From Podospora pseudoanserina (Eukaryota > Ascomycota > Sordariomycetes > Sordariales > Podosporaceae), in assembly GCF_035222485.1 (NCBI RefSeq), contig NW_026946671.1:992001-1056000 (forward strand): a DNA stretch of 64,000 bases, in the 5' to 3' direction. Shown here piece by piece: positions 1-10,974 of the stretch. A program made the translations under genes and the position numbers. The notes under the pieces were generated by a model. It was not told the DNA's origin. It saw only the letters and a list, made by a program, of their open reading frames with translations, and did no database searches. The number at the start of each line of letters is the position of its first letter. Position 1 is the first letter of the stretch.

Positions 1-1978
1 GTCCCCCCTTCGTCCCCCACCACGCCACCCCGATAGCGGCCCTCTCAACGTCCATCTCCCCACTCACCAACACCTCCCAGAACCTCCTCTTCACCACCTC
101 CCTCAACGCAGAATCCCTAATCTCGTTCACCGCGTGAGCAGCAAGCGTCATCCAATCCTCAAAGATATCCAACTGCAAAAACGGCAACGCATCAATCAAC
201 GTCAAAACAAGCGTGCTCTGCTCCGACATCGGCTCCTGAGCCTCCAGGGGATCGGCAGCCGGCGGCGGCGGAAGCGGTGCCTGCCCATTAGGATCCTGTC
301 CAGCAATACTAGCTCGGTAGCGGACCATCTCAAGGAGTGTCTCCGCCAGCTGTGGATGACTGGCGGCAATAGGGAAGGGGGGTGATAAAATCTGCATGAC
401 TGTTTTGAATGCTAGACGGAATTGCCGTGGGGAGATGTGCTTGGGAAATGAGGAAAACAAAGTTTCTGCGTAGAATGGGACGATCTTGACGGTGATGGGT
501 GCGTTGTGTGGGCATGATAAGACCGACAAAACCGCGCTGTGGGCTGACTCGAACAGCTCCATCATGCGAGGTGATAGGGGCGCTGCTGCGTTGGTGAGGT
601 AGGTGATTGCCGGCTGGATGATCAACTTGTCGCACGCTTCTGGTGGGAGGTGGAGTGGTAGGTGTTCGGCTACGTTGAGGTAGAACAAGTCGAGTGTGCG
701 GTGGAGGGGATGGAAGGGGATTGTGCCTTCGGTGTTTGGTTTGATTTCCTCCAGGAACGCTGCTGAGGCGTCCCCGAAGCGGGAAAGTGTGTCGAGGGAG
801 GTTAGGTAGGTGAACTGGTACACCTGGAAGGAGTCGCTTCCGTTCCTGGAAGAGATAAAGTAAAGGTTTCGAAGGGTGTGTAGTGTCTTGGCGGCCACCA
901 CTGGCGCCACATCGTGCTTCTTGAGGCGCCAGTCAAGAAGACTGCGGGCCACGACGGCTTGCGAGACGGCGACGATGGCATACATGACTTTCTTGAGGAA
1001 GTTCCAGAGCCCCTCCCATGTCCCTGACATGGTTTCCGGAGTGAGGTAGATGCTTTCCTCGGAGATCTCCAGCTCAGAAAGCTTGTTGTTTACTTGCCAA
1101 TGCTGAAACAGCTTCCCCGTAAACGCGATCAAGTCATCCTGAAGCTGGAGGATTACTTGTGAATCCCGAGCATTCTGAATCGCGTACCCCAGCAACCTCG
1201 AAAGGGGGCCCAGGCCAGACACCAATGGCTTCTTCTCCAGCTGGGTGATATGGAGGTATGACGGCGAGTTTGGTTCCCACGTGAACCTTTCCACAGCTTG
1301 CCGAACATCGATATCAACGGCGCCAAGAAAATACCCATCCTCAAGACCATCAGCACCAAACATGGCCGTCGTCGCAGCCGGGATCAGAGCATCGCAGTTC
1401 AACGAGGCGCGTGATGACTCCGACAGCAAGGAAAACGTAAAGTTGAGCGCCAAAGTGACAGGCCCAGCAGGCGCTTGCGGGACTGGTTCATTCTTCCTCA
1501 GCGCAAGATTGGCAGCCGTGACAACAGCACGCTCAACCGTCCGGCGCATCCCTCCGCTTAACGAATTCCGGTTCCCGCTCTCCATCCCCATCAACACACC
1601 GGCAAACACCAAAAGATGCTGCCATCTGTTTGATTGACCGTCGGCTCCCTTCAGAACCGCTGCTGCCCATGCGTCACTGCCCAAGCCGCCACCCGCCCGC
1701 GGACCCTTGTGTTTGGCGTTCTCAAGCTCGTTCCGGCGCACGTGAATGGCGGCTGAGTTGAAGATGCTGATGACCCGATAACATGTGCGCATGGCATCCG
1801 GACGGCCCCATATTGCCGGCGCAATCAATAGTTGTGAGGTGAGCAGCGAAAGATTCAGGGGATTCGAAAGGTTGGTCAACAGCGCCGTGGTTGACCCGTA
1901 AATCTGCTCGGTGCGCGCATCGTCGTGAACGTCTTGGTAGAGCTCCAGGACCTTGGTCAGTAGGCGGTCGATAGACAT
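1..1978 (-). CDS. PEX8: Peroxin 8-like peroxisome biogenesis protein (partial, C-terminus beyond window edge)
   Basis: An uninterrupted frame runs from an ATG at 1978 (context GCC-ATG-TC) to the left edge, giving at least 659 residues with no intron needed. The protein is alpha-helical and hydrophilic and resembles the filamentous-fungal Pex8 family: an N-terminal block ending in LLIAPAIWGR (about residues 50-60), a middle part with LRNLYFISSRNGSDSF, and a late block ending in RRFWEVLVSGEMDVERAA. In yeasts Pex8 sits on the lumenal side of the peroxisome membrane and bridges the docking and RING complexes during matrix-protein import. The expected C-terminal PTS1-like tripeptide lies outside the window and cannot be checked. 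It is head to head with the TMEM170-like gene, 412 bp away. The family call is from memory of fungal homologues and was not searched. Confidence 0.66.
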   Translation of the reverse strand, partial: MSIDRLLTKVLELYQDVHDDARTEQIYGSTTALLTNLSNPLNLSLLTSQLLIAPAIWGRPDAMRTCYRVISIFNSAAIHVRRNELENAKHKGPRAGGGLGSDAWAAAVLKGADGQSNRWQHLLVFAGVLMGMESGNRNSLSGGMRRTVERAVVTAANLALRKNEPVPQAPAGPVTLALNFTFSLLSESSRASLNCDALIPAATTAMFGADGLEDGYFLGAVDIDVRQAVERFTWEPNSPSYLHITQLEKKPLVSGLGPLSRLLGYAIQNARDSQVILQLQDDLIAFTGKLFQHWQVNNKLSELEISEESIYLTPETMSGTWEGLWNFLKKVMYAIVAVSQAVVARSLLDWRLKKHDVAPVVAAKTLHTLRNLYFISSRNGSDSFQVYQFTYLTSLDTLSRFGDASAAFLEEIKPNTEGTIPFHPLHRTLDLFYLNVAEHLPLHLPPEACDKLIIQPAITYLTNAAAPLSPRMMELFESAHSAVLSVLSCPHNAPITVKIVPFYAETLFSSFPKHISPRQFRLAFKTVMQILSPPFPIAASHPQLAETLLEMVRYRASIAGQDPNGQAPLPPPPAADPLEAQEPMSEQSTLVLTLIDALPFLQLDIFEDWMTLAAHAVNEIRDSALREVVKRRFWEVLVSGEMDVERAAIGVAWWGTKGG

Positions 1979-2390
1979 GGCGGGTTGCGGTCGACCGGAA
2001 CTTGGATTAATTCATAAGAGAGACGGGGAAACAGTCCAACTCTGAACAAGCAGCACCAATAGTGAGAAGAACAATGAGCGAATCGACAGAATTACAGTTT
2101 GATATTGAAAAGGCAGTGAATCTACAAAAGTCGAGGGGCAGGCGCGCGCGCTCGGCATCAAAGGTGCGCCGCGCCTGGGTGTGTCGTCGGTGCCGAGGCA
2201 TATGCTTATAGCCGGGTTATGCATTAACCAAGCTCGCCCAGCTCTGCCTTGTTAGTGCCCCGATGCGCTGAACTCAGCACCAACCACCATCTAATAACTA
2301 CGGGCCTCAGCTGCAGCTTGATCCACCGGCGATACTGATTCCATTCCTGCAACGGACGACACGGCCGGAACTTGGCGCTGCCTGGTCGCG
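1979..2390. promoter_or_regulatory. Divergent promoter region, Pex8 / TMEM170-like
   Basis: These 412 bp lie between two divergent start codons and hold no plausible coding frame. The region must contain both core promoters and 5' leaders. I see no clear TATA box or repeated motif. Confidence 0.5.
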
Positions 2391-2932
2391 ATGGACCGCA
2401 TATCGTGAGTTTGCCCCCTGAATGCTGTCTATCGTTGCCAGTATCCTAACCTGACCATGCAGTCGCCATATCCGACGCGATGCTCCTCCTCCAGGCTATA
2501 CCCAACCGCCGTTCCCGTCCCTGTTCTGGCCGCCCCAGGACTCCAAGGTCGCACTCTACGAACTCGACGACATCTGGAAGTTTACGCTTTACTGGACCCT
2601 CATCCTCTATGGCCTGTTTCATCTGGGCGCCGTGGGTGTAGCCGTGTTGATGCAGATCGGCAAGAGGAGGTCTACCTGGAAATATCTCTGGATTGTGCCC
2701 CTGATCTATGCTTTTATCGCTGCGTGCGAAGCTGTCATAGCCGGCAGTGTTGTTGGGCTGATGTCAGTTCCCTGCTATTGCTGGTCAGGGTGTATATGCT
2801 GATGTTTGCAGGGTCGGTGCTGGCTATCTTGCTGGAAACTTCACCATGTCGACCTGGGTTCCGTTTGTATGGGGCTGGGTCAACGTCTTGGTGCTGCTGG
2901 TCGCGTCCTTCAGAATCCAGGGCGGTCTGTAA
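2391..2932 (+). CDS. TMEM170-like four-span membrane protein
   Basis: There are three exons: 2391-2404, 2463-2762 and 2812-2932, with introns of 58 and 49 nt, both GT-AG. They join to 435 nt, a 144-residue protein starting MDRISRHIRRDAPPPP and ending SFRIQGGL. After a proline-rich head there are about four hydrophobic spans: WKFTLYWTLILYGLFHLGAV, LWIVPLIYAFIAACEAVIAG, VVGLMVGAGYLAG and WVPFVWGWVNVLVLLVASF. Span order, the FH pair in span 1 and the terminal SFRI.. match the TMEM170 family, whose animal members shape ER and nuclear-envelope membranes. The first coding exon is only 14 nt, so the start depends on the first intron being real; the splice restores a perfect frame. Confidence 0.62.
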
Positions 2933-3564
2933 CTGGCGCCGAGACAATGGCTTTTGCGCTTCCTGGGCTTGAGTAGCACTCTTTGTCTGGGTTTGACAGA
3001 GTCAACAGTAAGCCCAGTCAACCGTCATGACAAACACAACGAGAGAGAGACCAGAAAAGCTTGCGCCTGTTTCAATGGATAGGTGCTTCAGTGCTCAGGA
3101 CGTTGAAGTTGAGACAGCTCCATTGATTTATGCAGCATGAGAGATCCCAGCTATGGCGTCATAACGGGGTTCCACCCCTGTATGGTGGGGGCGCTCTAAC
3201 ATGCCTGCCGGCGCCCCAAATCTTCAGTTGACAGGGCAGAGACGCGATCCGACACTCAGAAACTCAGAAGCTTGACAGACGACGATCCAGCCAAATTCTC
3301 AAAGACGAAGAGAAACAACAGCGAGTTCAACAATACTTGCGCTACAATACTAGCAATCACACCGGGGAATGGGTTAGGAGAAGAAAGCGCACAGCAAGGG
3401 CCTTTGTTTGCACGAGGCTTCCAAGCTGCCATCTTCCGAGCCGCACCGCTTTCAGATGGAGAGAACATACCGAGCATGGGTGCCTGACAGGTAAGTCTAT
3501 AATTGTCTGATATTCTCCAACCCGTTTCAACCACTTTGTCCACCTCGACCTCTGCATCAACGCC
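2933..3564. other. Intergenic, TMEM170-like to STE14
   Basis: This 632 bp region has no coding frame of weight. It holds the 3' end of the upstream gene and the promoter and leader of STE14. An imperfect inverted repeat with GGGTTCCACCCC lies near 3165-3190. Nothing else stands out. Confidence 0.4.
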
Positions 3565-4485
3565 ATGGGGGAACCCAAGCGCGCAACCCTTCACACGACC
3601 GAGCTCAACGGCCAGGCGCCATCTCCGCGCAAGGTCACAGGCCGTAGTTCGACGACCTCTTCGACAAGCTCACAAAGAAAGATCCATCCTGTCGAACGCG
3701 CCAAGACCACCGAGGAGGATCCCAAAGCTGACTCTGAAAATGACAGCGCTCCGGCCTACAACAACCCAGACCGTCTCTACTACCCTCGACAGCCCAAGTC
3801 CCTCGCCGGGATCGCCGTCCGCTCCTTTTGCCTCGGAATAGCCCTCACGATTGGCATCTCGAGCACGCTCTACATCCTCCTCTTCACCTCCTCCCCGCTC
3901 TGGCGCCTGCCCTTTTTTCTCGCTTCCCTCTCCACCTTTCACTTTCTCGAATTCTGGACCACGGCCGCGTACAACACCCGAGCAGCCGAGGTCTCGTCCT
4001 TTCTCCTCACGGCCAACTGGCCCGGCTACGCCATCGCCCACTCCTTTGCCACGCTCGAGTGCCTCGTCGCCAATGTGTTTTTTCCAAGCGCACAGTGGGC
4101 GCCGTTTCACATTGGGAAACTTGTTTGTGTGGCTGGCTTTGCCTTGACAGTGATTGGACAGACGGTCCGCACGGTGGCCATGTGCCAGGCTGGACCTAGT
4201 TTCAACCACTTGGTTCAGCACCAGCGGAACGCGGGCCATGTGCTGGTGACGAGCGGGATATACGCGGCGTTCAGACACCCGAGCTACTTTGGGTTCTTTT
4301 GGTGGGCGCTGGGGACGCAGCTGACGATGGGGAACGTGGTAAGCTTTGTTGGGTATGCGGCGGTGCTGTGGAAGTTTTTTAGCGGGAGGATCAAGGTGGA
4401 GGAGGAGGCGCTGGTGAGGTTTTTTGGGGAGGAGTATGTTGATTATAGGAGGAGGGTGGGGACCAAGATTCCTTTTGTTCCTTGA
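3565..4485 (+). CDS. STE14: Protein-S-isoprenylcysteine O-methyltransferase (Ste14/ICMT)
   Basis: A single exon encodes 306 residues; the start is in a strong Kozak context (GCC-ATG-GG). The enzyme methylates the C-terminal prenyl-cysteine of processed CaaX proteins, using S-adenosylmethionine at the ER membrane. About 75 polar residues rich in Ser and Thr precede several membrane spans. The diagnostic ICMT core is present: R237-H-P-S-Y-F-G-F-F, followed by a hydrophobic span and the C-terminal block EEEALVRFFGEEY with VDYRRRVGTKIPFV, which form the SAM and substrate pocket. The length is slightly above yeast Ste14 (239 residues) because of the N-terminal tail. Likely substrates in this window are G-gamma (CVVM) and Cdc42 (CQIL). 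The gene converges on the DGAT gene, with 268 bp between stop codons. Its last third uses G-rich codons (AGG, GTG, GGG), unlike the C-ending codons at its start. Confidence 0.93.
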   Translation: MGEPKRATLHTTELNGQAPSPRKVTGRSSTTSSTSSQRKIHPVERAKTTEEDPKADSENDSAPAYNNPDRLYYPRQPKSLAGIAVRSFCLGIALTIGISSTLYILLFTSSPLWRLPFFLASLSTFHFLEFWTTAAYNTRAAEVSSFLLTANWPGYAIAHSFATLECLVANVFFPSAQWAPFHIGKLVCVAGFALTVIGQTVRTVAMCQAGPSFNHLVQHQRNAGHVLVTSGIYAAFRHPSYFGFFWWALGTQLTMGNVVSFVGYAAVLWKFFSGRIKVEEEALVRFFGEEYVDYRRRVGTKIPFVP

Positions 4486-4753
4486 GGTCGGCAGGTTGGT
4501 TTGGTAGGGACTTGGAGTTGGGTTGGGTTTGGGTTATTGGGGGGGATTGGGATTGGAAAATGGGAGAGGGGGGGGTTGTATCATAGATTATGGTAGGGTA
4601 GGGATCAAGAGAATGATTTTTGAGATCAAAGTGGTGGTTAGTGTATTAAAACGTGTGAATTTTCTCATTTCCATCTACTTGTCATTACTGTCCGGCTATA
4701 TACAACAGCAACTTGTACGATCACTCCCTTATATATAACGGGAAAAAAAGAAA

Positions 4754-6506
4754 TCAGTGAGGAGCGGGACAAACAGCCTGGACGCTCTGGTGCTGCTGCT
4801 GCCTGCTCACGCTCCCGTACTTGGCCTGCCAAGCATAAAAGTACATGAGCGCTGCGAACGGCTGTCCGAATATCGTGAAAGAGACCCAAAAGATGGTGTT
4901 GCCCAGCAGCTTCCCGCTCGACGACTTTCTTTTCTCCAGCGGTTGGGTTATTTGGATGAGGGGTAGCTGTAAGAACATGCCCAGAAAGGCGACACCTACT
5001 ATCCGTTAGCATCACGACCTTTGATGGGGAGGAAGGGGGGATGGGGGGAAAATACCGATGAGATTGTGAGTAGGTACACCAACCAGCAACTCATGCAAAA
5101 CCGCACTCAGGAAAAAAACCGCAAAGCTCGCAGTCTTGTGCGTGTACCCCCTCGAGCGCATAGGGGAATAGACGTGACGCCGGAAAAACTGATACACTGG
5201 CTTGTTCCACGTCCGCCAGTACATCCCCAACCCCTCACTATTCCACCACGCTTCGTAAAAACTCCTATCCCCAAACCTTGTGATTTCCGCCAGGGCGTTG
5301 AGGAAGGATTGGAATAATGCAAAAAATCCGGCTAGCCAGATGACGAGGGAGATGGTGCTCAGTTTGAGGAGGCGTTCGATTATACTGAAATAATCCAACG
5401 AGGCGATTTTATCGAGCGAGTTGATCAACACCGGGGCGGCATACTGCGCGGAGCAGAACCATATAAACACCGAGAGGCAGACAACCTCGCCGAGCCGTTT
5501 GGCCACAAACACCCAGCGGATTTTGGAGGTGCGCGGGTAGACGGGTTGGTAGATTAGGGTTGGTGCCCACCAAAAGTAGACTAGATTCGTAAAGGTGATG
5601 TTGTTGGGGTAGGGGCACTCCCTATATAATTCCGGGAGGGCGTCGAGTTCACCAGTGACGGGGTGGAGGTAGGCGTGGCGGAGGTCGCGGTTGGTGAATG
5701 CGTAGCTGGCGGTTTTGAGCCAGACGATGATGGCGTGGACTTCGGAGAGGGTGCCGATGAGGGGGTGGTGGACGTGGTACCAGACTACGTAAGTCGTCAA
5801 AACAAGGCAGGTGGTGATGTTGAGGGCGTGGAAGATCCAGATGAGGGTCCAGGTGGATTGGAACTTGGAGAGCTGGGCTTCGGTGGGACTGGAGGTTCCT
5901 GAGGGGGAGGGTTTGGGTTTTGGGAATAGGGAGCTGCGGGCTGAGTGGGCGGCTACGAGCTCGATGAAGTAGGCGAGGAAGAGGTGGCAGGGGATGAGGA
6001 AGTAGAGGAAGATGCCGATTTGGAGGTCGGTGGGGCGGAAGTCGTGGCAGTTGAGGCAGATGAGGACGCCATACTGGGGTTTTATGTCAGTGAATGTAGG
6101 GGAATCGTTGGTGAAAACCAAGGGAGCCGGCTACCTTTTGAATGTTTTCAATGACAAGACGGAGGTTGCCAACTACCAGGACAATCACCATGAGGTTGCG
6201 AAACCCCAAAAAGCTGGGCGTCTCGGTTGTGTCATGGCTAAGACATGAGGGTTGCGACTCAGAATGAATAGCTTCGACATGGCGGTACTTTCTGCTGCGA
6301 TATGATCGTTTCGGTTTCTCTGGTGTTGAAATTGTTGTTTCCGTGTTGGAATTGCCATTCAATTGGTCCGTCTTTTTCACAACTCCCCCATCCTCCCCTC
6401 CTGTTCTGCGAGTGACGCCATTCGCGGGGTCATCAAGGCGAGTGCCCGTCGCTGTAGCCGTGTTCATCTTGGAATCATTGGTAGGCGATAATGATGTCTG
6501 AGACAT
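4754..6506 (-). CDS. Diacylglycerol O-acyltransferase 1-type MBOAT enzyme
   Basis: There are three exons, 6506-6135, 6073-5056 and 4995-4754, with GT-AG introns of 61 and 60 nt. The product is 543 residues. The N-terminal ~100 residues are polar and basic (KRSYRSRKYRHVEA), as in DGAT1/ACAT enzymes; the rest is a multi-span MBOAT membrane domain. The signature F396-Y-E-A-W-W-N402 is followed by YWRTWNKPVYQFFRRHVYSP, and the MBOAT active-site histidine is in LHELLVGVPTHN (about H451). The tail FLQLPLIQITQPLEKR is DGAT1-like rather than sterol-acyltransferase-like. It should transfer acyl-CoA to diacylglycerol in the ER, making storage triacylglycerol. The canonical motif is FYxDWWN; here the Asp position is Ala. 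A sterol-acyltransferase role cannot be fully excluded. Confidence 0.85.
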
Positions 6507-7568
6507 GAGATTGAAACAAACAAGAATAAAAATGGAAAATGGTGTGGGTGAAATAAACAAAAGTAGCGAACGTTATAATGTTAAAAGAAGGTGGTGGCGA
6601 TATAACAAATCAAATCGCTTTTTGGCTGGTCAGGGTCCAAGAAACGGTGCGCCACTGGGCTGGTTTTATTTGGCAGAGATGCCGATGGAACTAATTCCTC
6701 GGTATGGCACGGAAGGGCCGAGGAAGGAGAAGAGAATTGGAAGCGAATGAATGGGTCAGAAGCAGGCCGCGAGGACGTGATATCGATGCTTGATGTATGT
6801 AATAAGGGGCCAAAGGGGCAGGACGGGCAGGGCAGGGCAGGGCAGGGAGCAAAGCTAAGGTAGCTAGGCCCGCAGCAGAACACCGTTGGCTGCTGCAACC
6901 GGGAGCCTCAAAGTGTCCGTTTATACGAGAGAAGCAGTGATGGTGAAGATAGATAACAAGCAACTGGTAGTTGTTTAAAGTCCCAAGTTCTTATCTTGCT
7001 GGAGGGTACACCAAGAGCACGAGACATTGTGAGCCAAGCTCTTACAGGCAGTTCAATATCGAAAGCAGCGTCGACATTGGATGAAGAACGTGAAAAGCTG
7101 CAGGCCTGCTTTCAGGTTTGCACATGCAATTCCTGCAGTCGTCACAACGGTGGGGCATATCATGGCAGGGGGTGCTGTCTTGGCGCATGCCAGCCTGCTC
7201 CACCAGGGCAAGGAGATGCACCGTGTCTATATTACCACCACACTGTGGCATCCACACTTCCTTCGTGCACGGTCCACATGTTAATTGCTTCGCGCCCACC
7301 ATGGGACGCGACAAAGCCAGAAGCTTCAGAGAGCTGTTACTTTATAGACATTCACAAATTGCACCCAAAAACACTAGCTCGACTTGTTGCTTGTCCCAAC
7401 GTCGTCACTATACCCAATCCCATGAGATTAGCCATCATAGTATAAATCTCGACAGAAATCTTACCCAGCTTATTACCAAGGTCTTGTACAGATCGATACA
7501 GGTACTGGTCTCAATCATTGCCGAGTCTCATCGAATTCGATCCCGGCCATATTGATATTGCCATTGCC
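6507..7568. promoter_or_regulatory. Divergent promoter region, DGAT1 / PFS2
   Basis: This 1062 bp gap separates two divergent genes and has no supported coding frame. It includes a short direct repeat of GGGCA units at about 6824-6847. The rest presumably carries both leaders and promoters. Confidence 0.45.
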
Positions 7569-9675
7569 ATGGCATACGAGGGCAGAGACCATGGCGAGAA
7601 GGGCTTCGGCGGGGGCGGCCACGATGGTCCTATGCCGCCGAGAGCTCGAGGTCGACGTAAGTTTTCGCTTTATTGCTGCGACTCTAAGTTCTGTTTGCGA
7701 CTTCCCCCACCCCTGATACATCCTGATACATCGACAACATTGATCACCAAGATGACTCGGCAAAAACAGAAACAGAAACGGGCCAAAAAGCTAACAGAAC
7801 CTCCCTCCCCCCCCCCAGGTCCTGTAACCGACTATGGTGCCACCATTGTCCACTGGATGAGAAACCGCCGGCCGGGATACCAGGGTTCCTACCGTGGTGA
7901 GGTTGAGAGACCGAGTGCTAGCTATATTGTCGATGTAAGTACTTCCACTCTTGTTTCCGGTGCAATAATCAATGCTAATTCCTCGACAGATGCTTCCACC
8001 CATTGCCAGAAGATCGAATCCAGCTGACACGGTGCCAACCAAGCACCTTCACTCCTCCCTCAACAAGATCAAACATCCCGTCAACGTGGTGAGATGGACG
8101 CCAGAAGGCAGAAGACTTTTGACGGCCTCTAGCAGTGGCGAGTTCACGCTTTGGAATGGCACAGGTTTCAACTTCGAAACCATCATGCAGGCTCACGACT
8201 CTGCTATCCGCGCCTTAGCGTACTCCCATAGCGACGATTGGCTTGTGTCTGCTGATCACGACGGCATGATCAAATATTGGCAACCCAATTTCAACAACTT
8301 GGAGAGTTTCCGCGCTCATCAAGATCCTGTTCGAGATCTTGCCTTTAGCCCGAACGACACCAAGTTTGTGACCGCCTCGGACGACTCTACTCTCAAGATT
8401 TTCGACTTTGCTGCTGCCGCTTCTGAACAGACACTGACGGGTCATGGATGGGATGCAAAGAGTTGCGACTGGCATCCCACAAAGGGACTGATTGTGTCGG
8501 GATCAAAGGACCATCTCGTCAAGCTCTGGGATCCAAGAACAGGTCGCTGCCTGACCACACTCCATGGCCACAAGAACACCATCACAAAGACTTCCTTTGA
8601 GAAGGTACGAGGCCAATGCCTCGCCACGTCTGCCCGAGACCAAACTGCTCGTGTGTTCGACCTGCGCATGATGAGAGATATTGTCCTCCTCCGCGGTCAC
8701 GAGAAGGATATATCCACCCTGACATGGCATCCCATCCACCCAAATCTTCTCAGCACTGGCGGCGCCGAAGGTTCGCTCTTTCACTACTTGCTCGACGAGC
8801 CCAACACCCCTCCGGGCCACGCGCCCTCCATTGCTGTATACGACAGCCCCGATCCTCAGTCATGCCCTGCCCAGACTATTTACCCTGCCCACAAGGTACC
8901 CTATGCTCACGACTTTGCTATCTGGTCGCTCGACTGGCATCCGCTTGGCCACATTCTAGCATCGGGCTCCAACGACCGCATCACCCGTTTTTGGACCCGC
9001 TCTCGACCGGGCGAAACTGAATTCAACGATCGCTACCACATTGGCGAAGCCGCCGCTGAGGCCCAAGGCACATGGGATCGCCGTGGGAACCGTCATATGC
9101 GTCAAGTCGAAGAAGAACAGGAAATGGAGGATGAGATGGACGGCCTTGTCGACCAAAAGATGCCCATCAAGCCACCTGGCATTCCTGGGTTCGGCAACAT
9201 TCCAGGCCTGCCCATGCAAGGAGTTTCAGCTCTGCCCGGCCTAGGTCCTCCACCGCCACCTGGTCTTGCCGGAAGAGGTGCCGGTGTTCCACCCAACTTA
9301 CCCTTCCCGTTACCAGGACTCCCACCGCCTCCGCTCCCCGGAATCGATCCCAAGAATCCTCCCGATTTCGCTGCCATTGCCGAGATGATGAAGAAGGCTG
9401 GTATTCCACCGCCACCACCTCCCGGCTCGGGTGGTATCCCGCCTCCCCCGCCAGGGATGCTTCCGCCTGGCCTCATTCCGCCTCCAGGGTTTCCTCTGCC
9501 ACCTGGTTTCCCTCCTCCGCCGCCCCATCTGGCTGCTCAAGCTGCGACCCAGAATTTTGGTGACGGCGGTCATGGGGATCGTGAGGCGGGCGGCCGAAGA
9601 CGAGCACCGCTTCCTAGTCAGGAGGAGAGTCTGCGGATGGAACAGAACCGGGGGCATTATACCAGAGCGAGATAG
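7569..9675 (+). CDS. PFS2: Polyadenylation factor subunit 2 (Pfs2/WDR33 family)
   Basis: Three exons, 7569-7656, 7819-7934 and 7990-9675, are separated by GT-AG introns of 162 nt (ending in a C-rich tract) and 55 nt. The product is 629 residues. The start is GCC-ATG-GC. The N-terminal block [19 protein letters not shown] is the conserved lead-in of Pfs2/WDR33. About seven WD40 repeats follow (roughly residues 90-420), for example [19 protein letters not shown] and [19 protein letters not shown], forming the beta propeller that contacts the AAUAAA-recognition module of the cleavage and polyadenylation factor. The C-terminal ~180 residues are Pro/Gly-rich with PPPPPGL-type runs, as in animal WDR33. 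Nuclear mRNA 3'-end formation is the expected role. Confidence 0.93.
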
Positions 9676-10221
9676 GAAAGGGGCCGGGTGGAGAGGAAGG
9701 ACAAAGGACTAGTGGGGATTCGTATTTGTATCATAATGTTTAAACCAAGCGAATTGATCACATATGCACTCTACAACTTGAGTGTGTCCATGAGAGTCGG
9801 GCATTGGGTTCCATCGAGTGCTACATTATTAGACAGGGTGTACCTCTTTATGCTTTGTGGTCGAGAGATTGTTCTGCCGAGAGTACGCACATGATTGCTT
9901 TACTGACCTTGTATGAAGTGATGTCTCAAGGCAGGGCTAGCTTCAGCCACATAGAATGAGAGTTTGACTGTCAAGGTTGAGTTTCCTCACCCAGCCACAA
10001 CCCACTCTCTCACCCAGGCGCCTGACTGGAAGTCTAAACCCGAGATAAAGTTTCTTACGGATAGCATGTTACAAACCCTGAAAGGTAGAAGGGGCGCCAC
10101 GTCAAATCTTTCGGCTCATCACCACTCTCTTTTATTTAAACATCTTCCTTCCATCGACAGCGATCCATCTCAGCAACAGATCCGACCTCGTTCCAATCCG
10201 TCGTGTCAACTTCCCACCAAC
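9676..10221. other. Intergenic, PFS2 to unrecognised gene
   Basis: This 546 bp region holds the PFS2 3' end and the promoter of the next gene. A TATA-like TTTATTTAAA lies at about 10130-10140, some 85 bp before the chosen ATG. An in-frame upstream ATG at 9964 exists but the region between has no protein-like character. Confidence 0.4.
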
Positions 10222-10974
10222 ATGGAAGACTTCCAAACCTCCGATCTCGATGACATCCCCAAGCTCACAACACGATGCAACGATCACGTCAACGAAGCTT
10301 GCCGCCTAGCCGGAACACCAGGCGAGCCACCAGGACCATTTTGGTATCTCCGTTTCAGGTACTGGGTTCAATTTGCCCATGTGGCTCTTCTACGACTTAA
10401 GGAGAAAGAGGAGAGAATCCAGAGCTTAGAGAAAGAGTCGAGTTACTCGCAAGCCAAGGCCGAATTATTGGAAGCCGAGCTTCAGAGGTCATATACCACG
10501 TTAACCTCGCTCTCCCAGGCTCTCGCCAACGTTACTTCCTCCGCATCGGAAAATGGCAGTTCCTCCTCCACCTCCCTGGACAAGAACACCACGGCTGATA
10601 CGCAACAATCCACAATCCCCAATCTTAAAGTCCGTGTGGAAGAACTGGAGGCCTTGGTCACGACTCTTGCTGCCTCCGACCCTTTCGCCACCCCAACTTC
10701 CACCGTGCCAACCACACCAATCATGACACCGACAACCACGGCAACCAATTCAATTGTGGGTGCGGCAGTAGATGTGGTCCGGTGTCTAACCTGCTCGAAA
10801 GACTTTTCCCACTTGAGAGACTATCAAAACCACACGTGTACGGCAATATGTAATGATATGGCCCAATGTCTAACCTGCTGGAAAATCTTTTACCCCTTTG
10901 GAGGCCACCTCCGTTGGGACGAGCGGGTGAGCCGCTATGTCTGTGGGCGATCCCTGGGTACAGGGCGTGGCTGA
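10222..10974 (+). CDS. Unrecognised protein with coiled coil and two CLTC zinc-knuckle-like motifs
   Basis: A single open frame encodes 250 residues from an ATG at 10222, starting MEDFQTSDLDDIPKL. I do not recognise the family. A polar head ends in GPFWYLRFRYWVQFAHVALL. A predicted coiled coil follows (LKEKEERIQSLEKESSYSQA and onward, about residues 55-100). Next is a Ser/Thr-rich linker (about 105-185), then two related motifs: C188-L-T-C191 with a later NHTC, and C216-L-T-C219 with a later GGHLRW and terminal Cys. Each could bind one zinc ion in a CxxC..H..C arrangement. The two motifs share 13 identical nucleotides, suggesting an internal duplication. An upstream TATA-like box supports a real gene. 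An in-frame start at 9964 is possible but less likely. Confidence 0.5.
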   Translation: MEDFQTSDLDDIPKLTTRCNDHVNEACRLAGTPGEPPGPFWYLRFRYWVQFAHVALLRLKEKEERIQSLEKESSYSQAKAELLEAELQRSYTTLTSLSQALANVTSSASENGSSSSTSLDKNTTADTQQSTIPNLKVRVEELEALVTTLAASDPFATPTSTVPTTPIMTPTTTATNSIVGAAVDVVRCLTCSKDFSHLRDYQNHTCTAICNDMAQCLTCWKIFYPFGGHLRWDERVSRYVCGRSLGTGRG

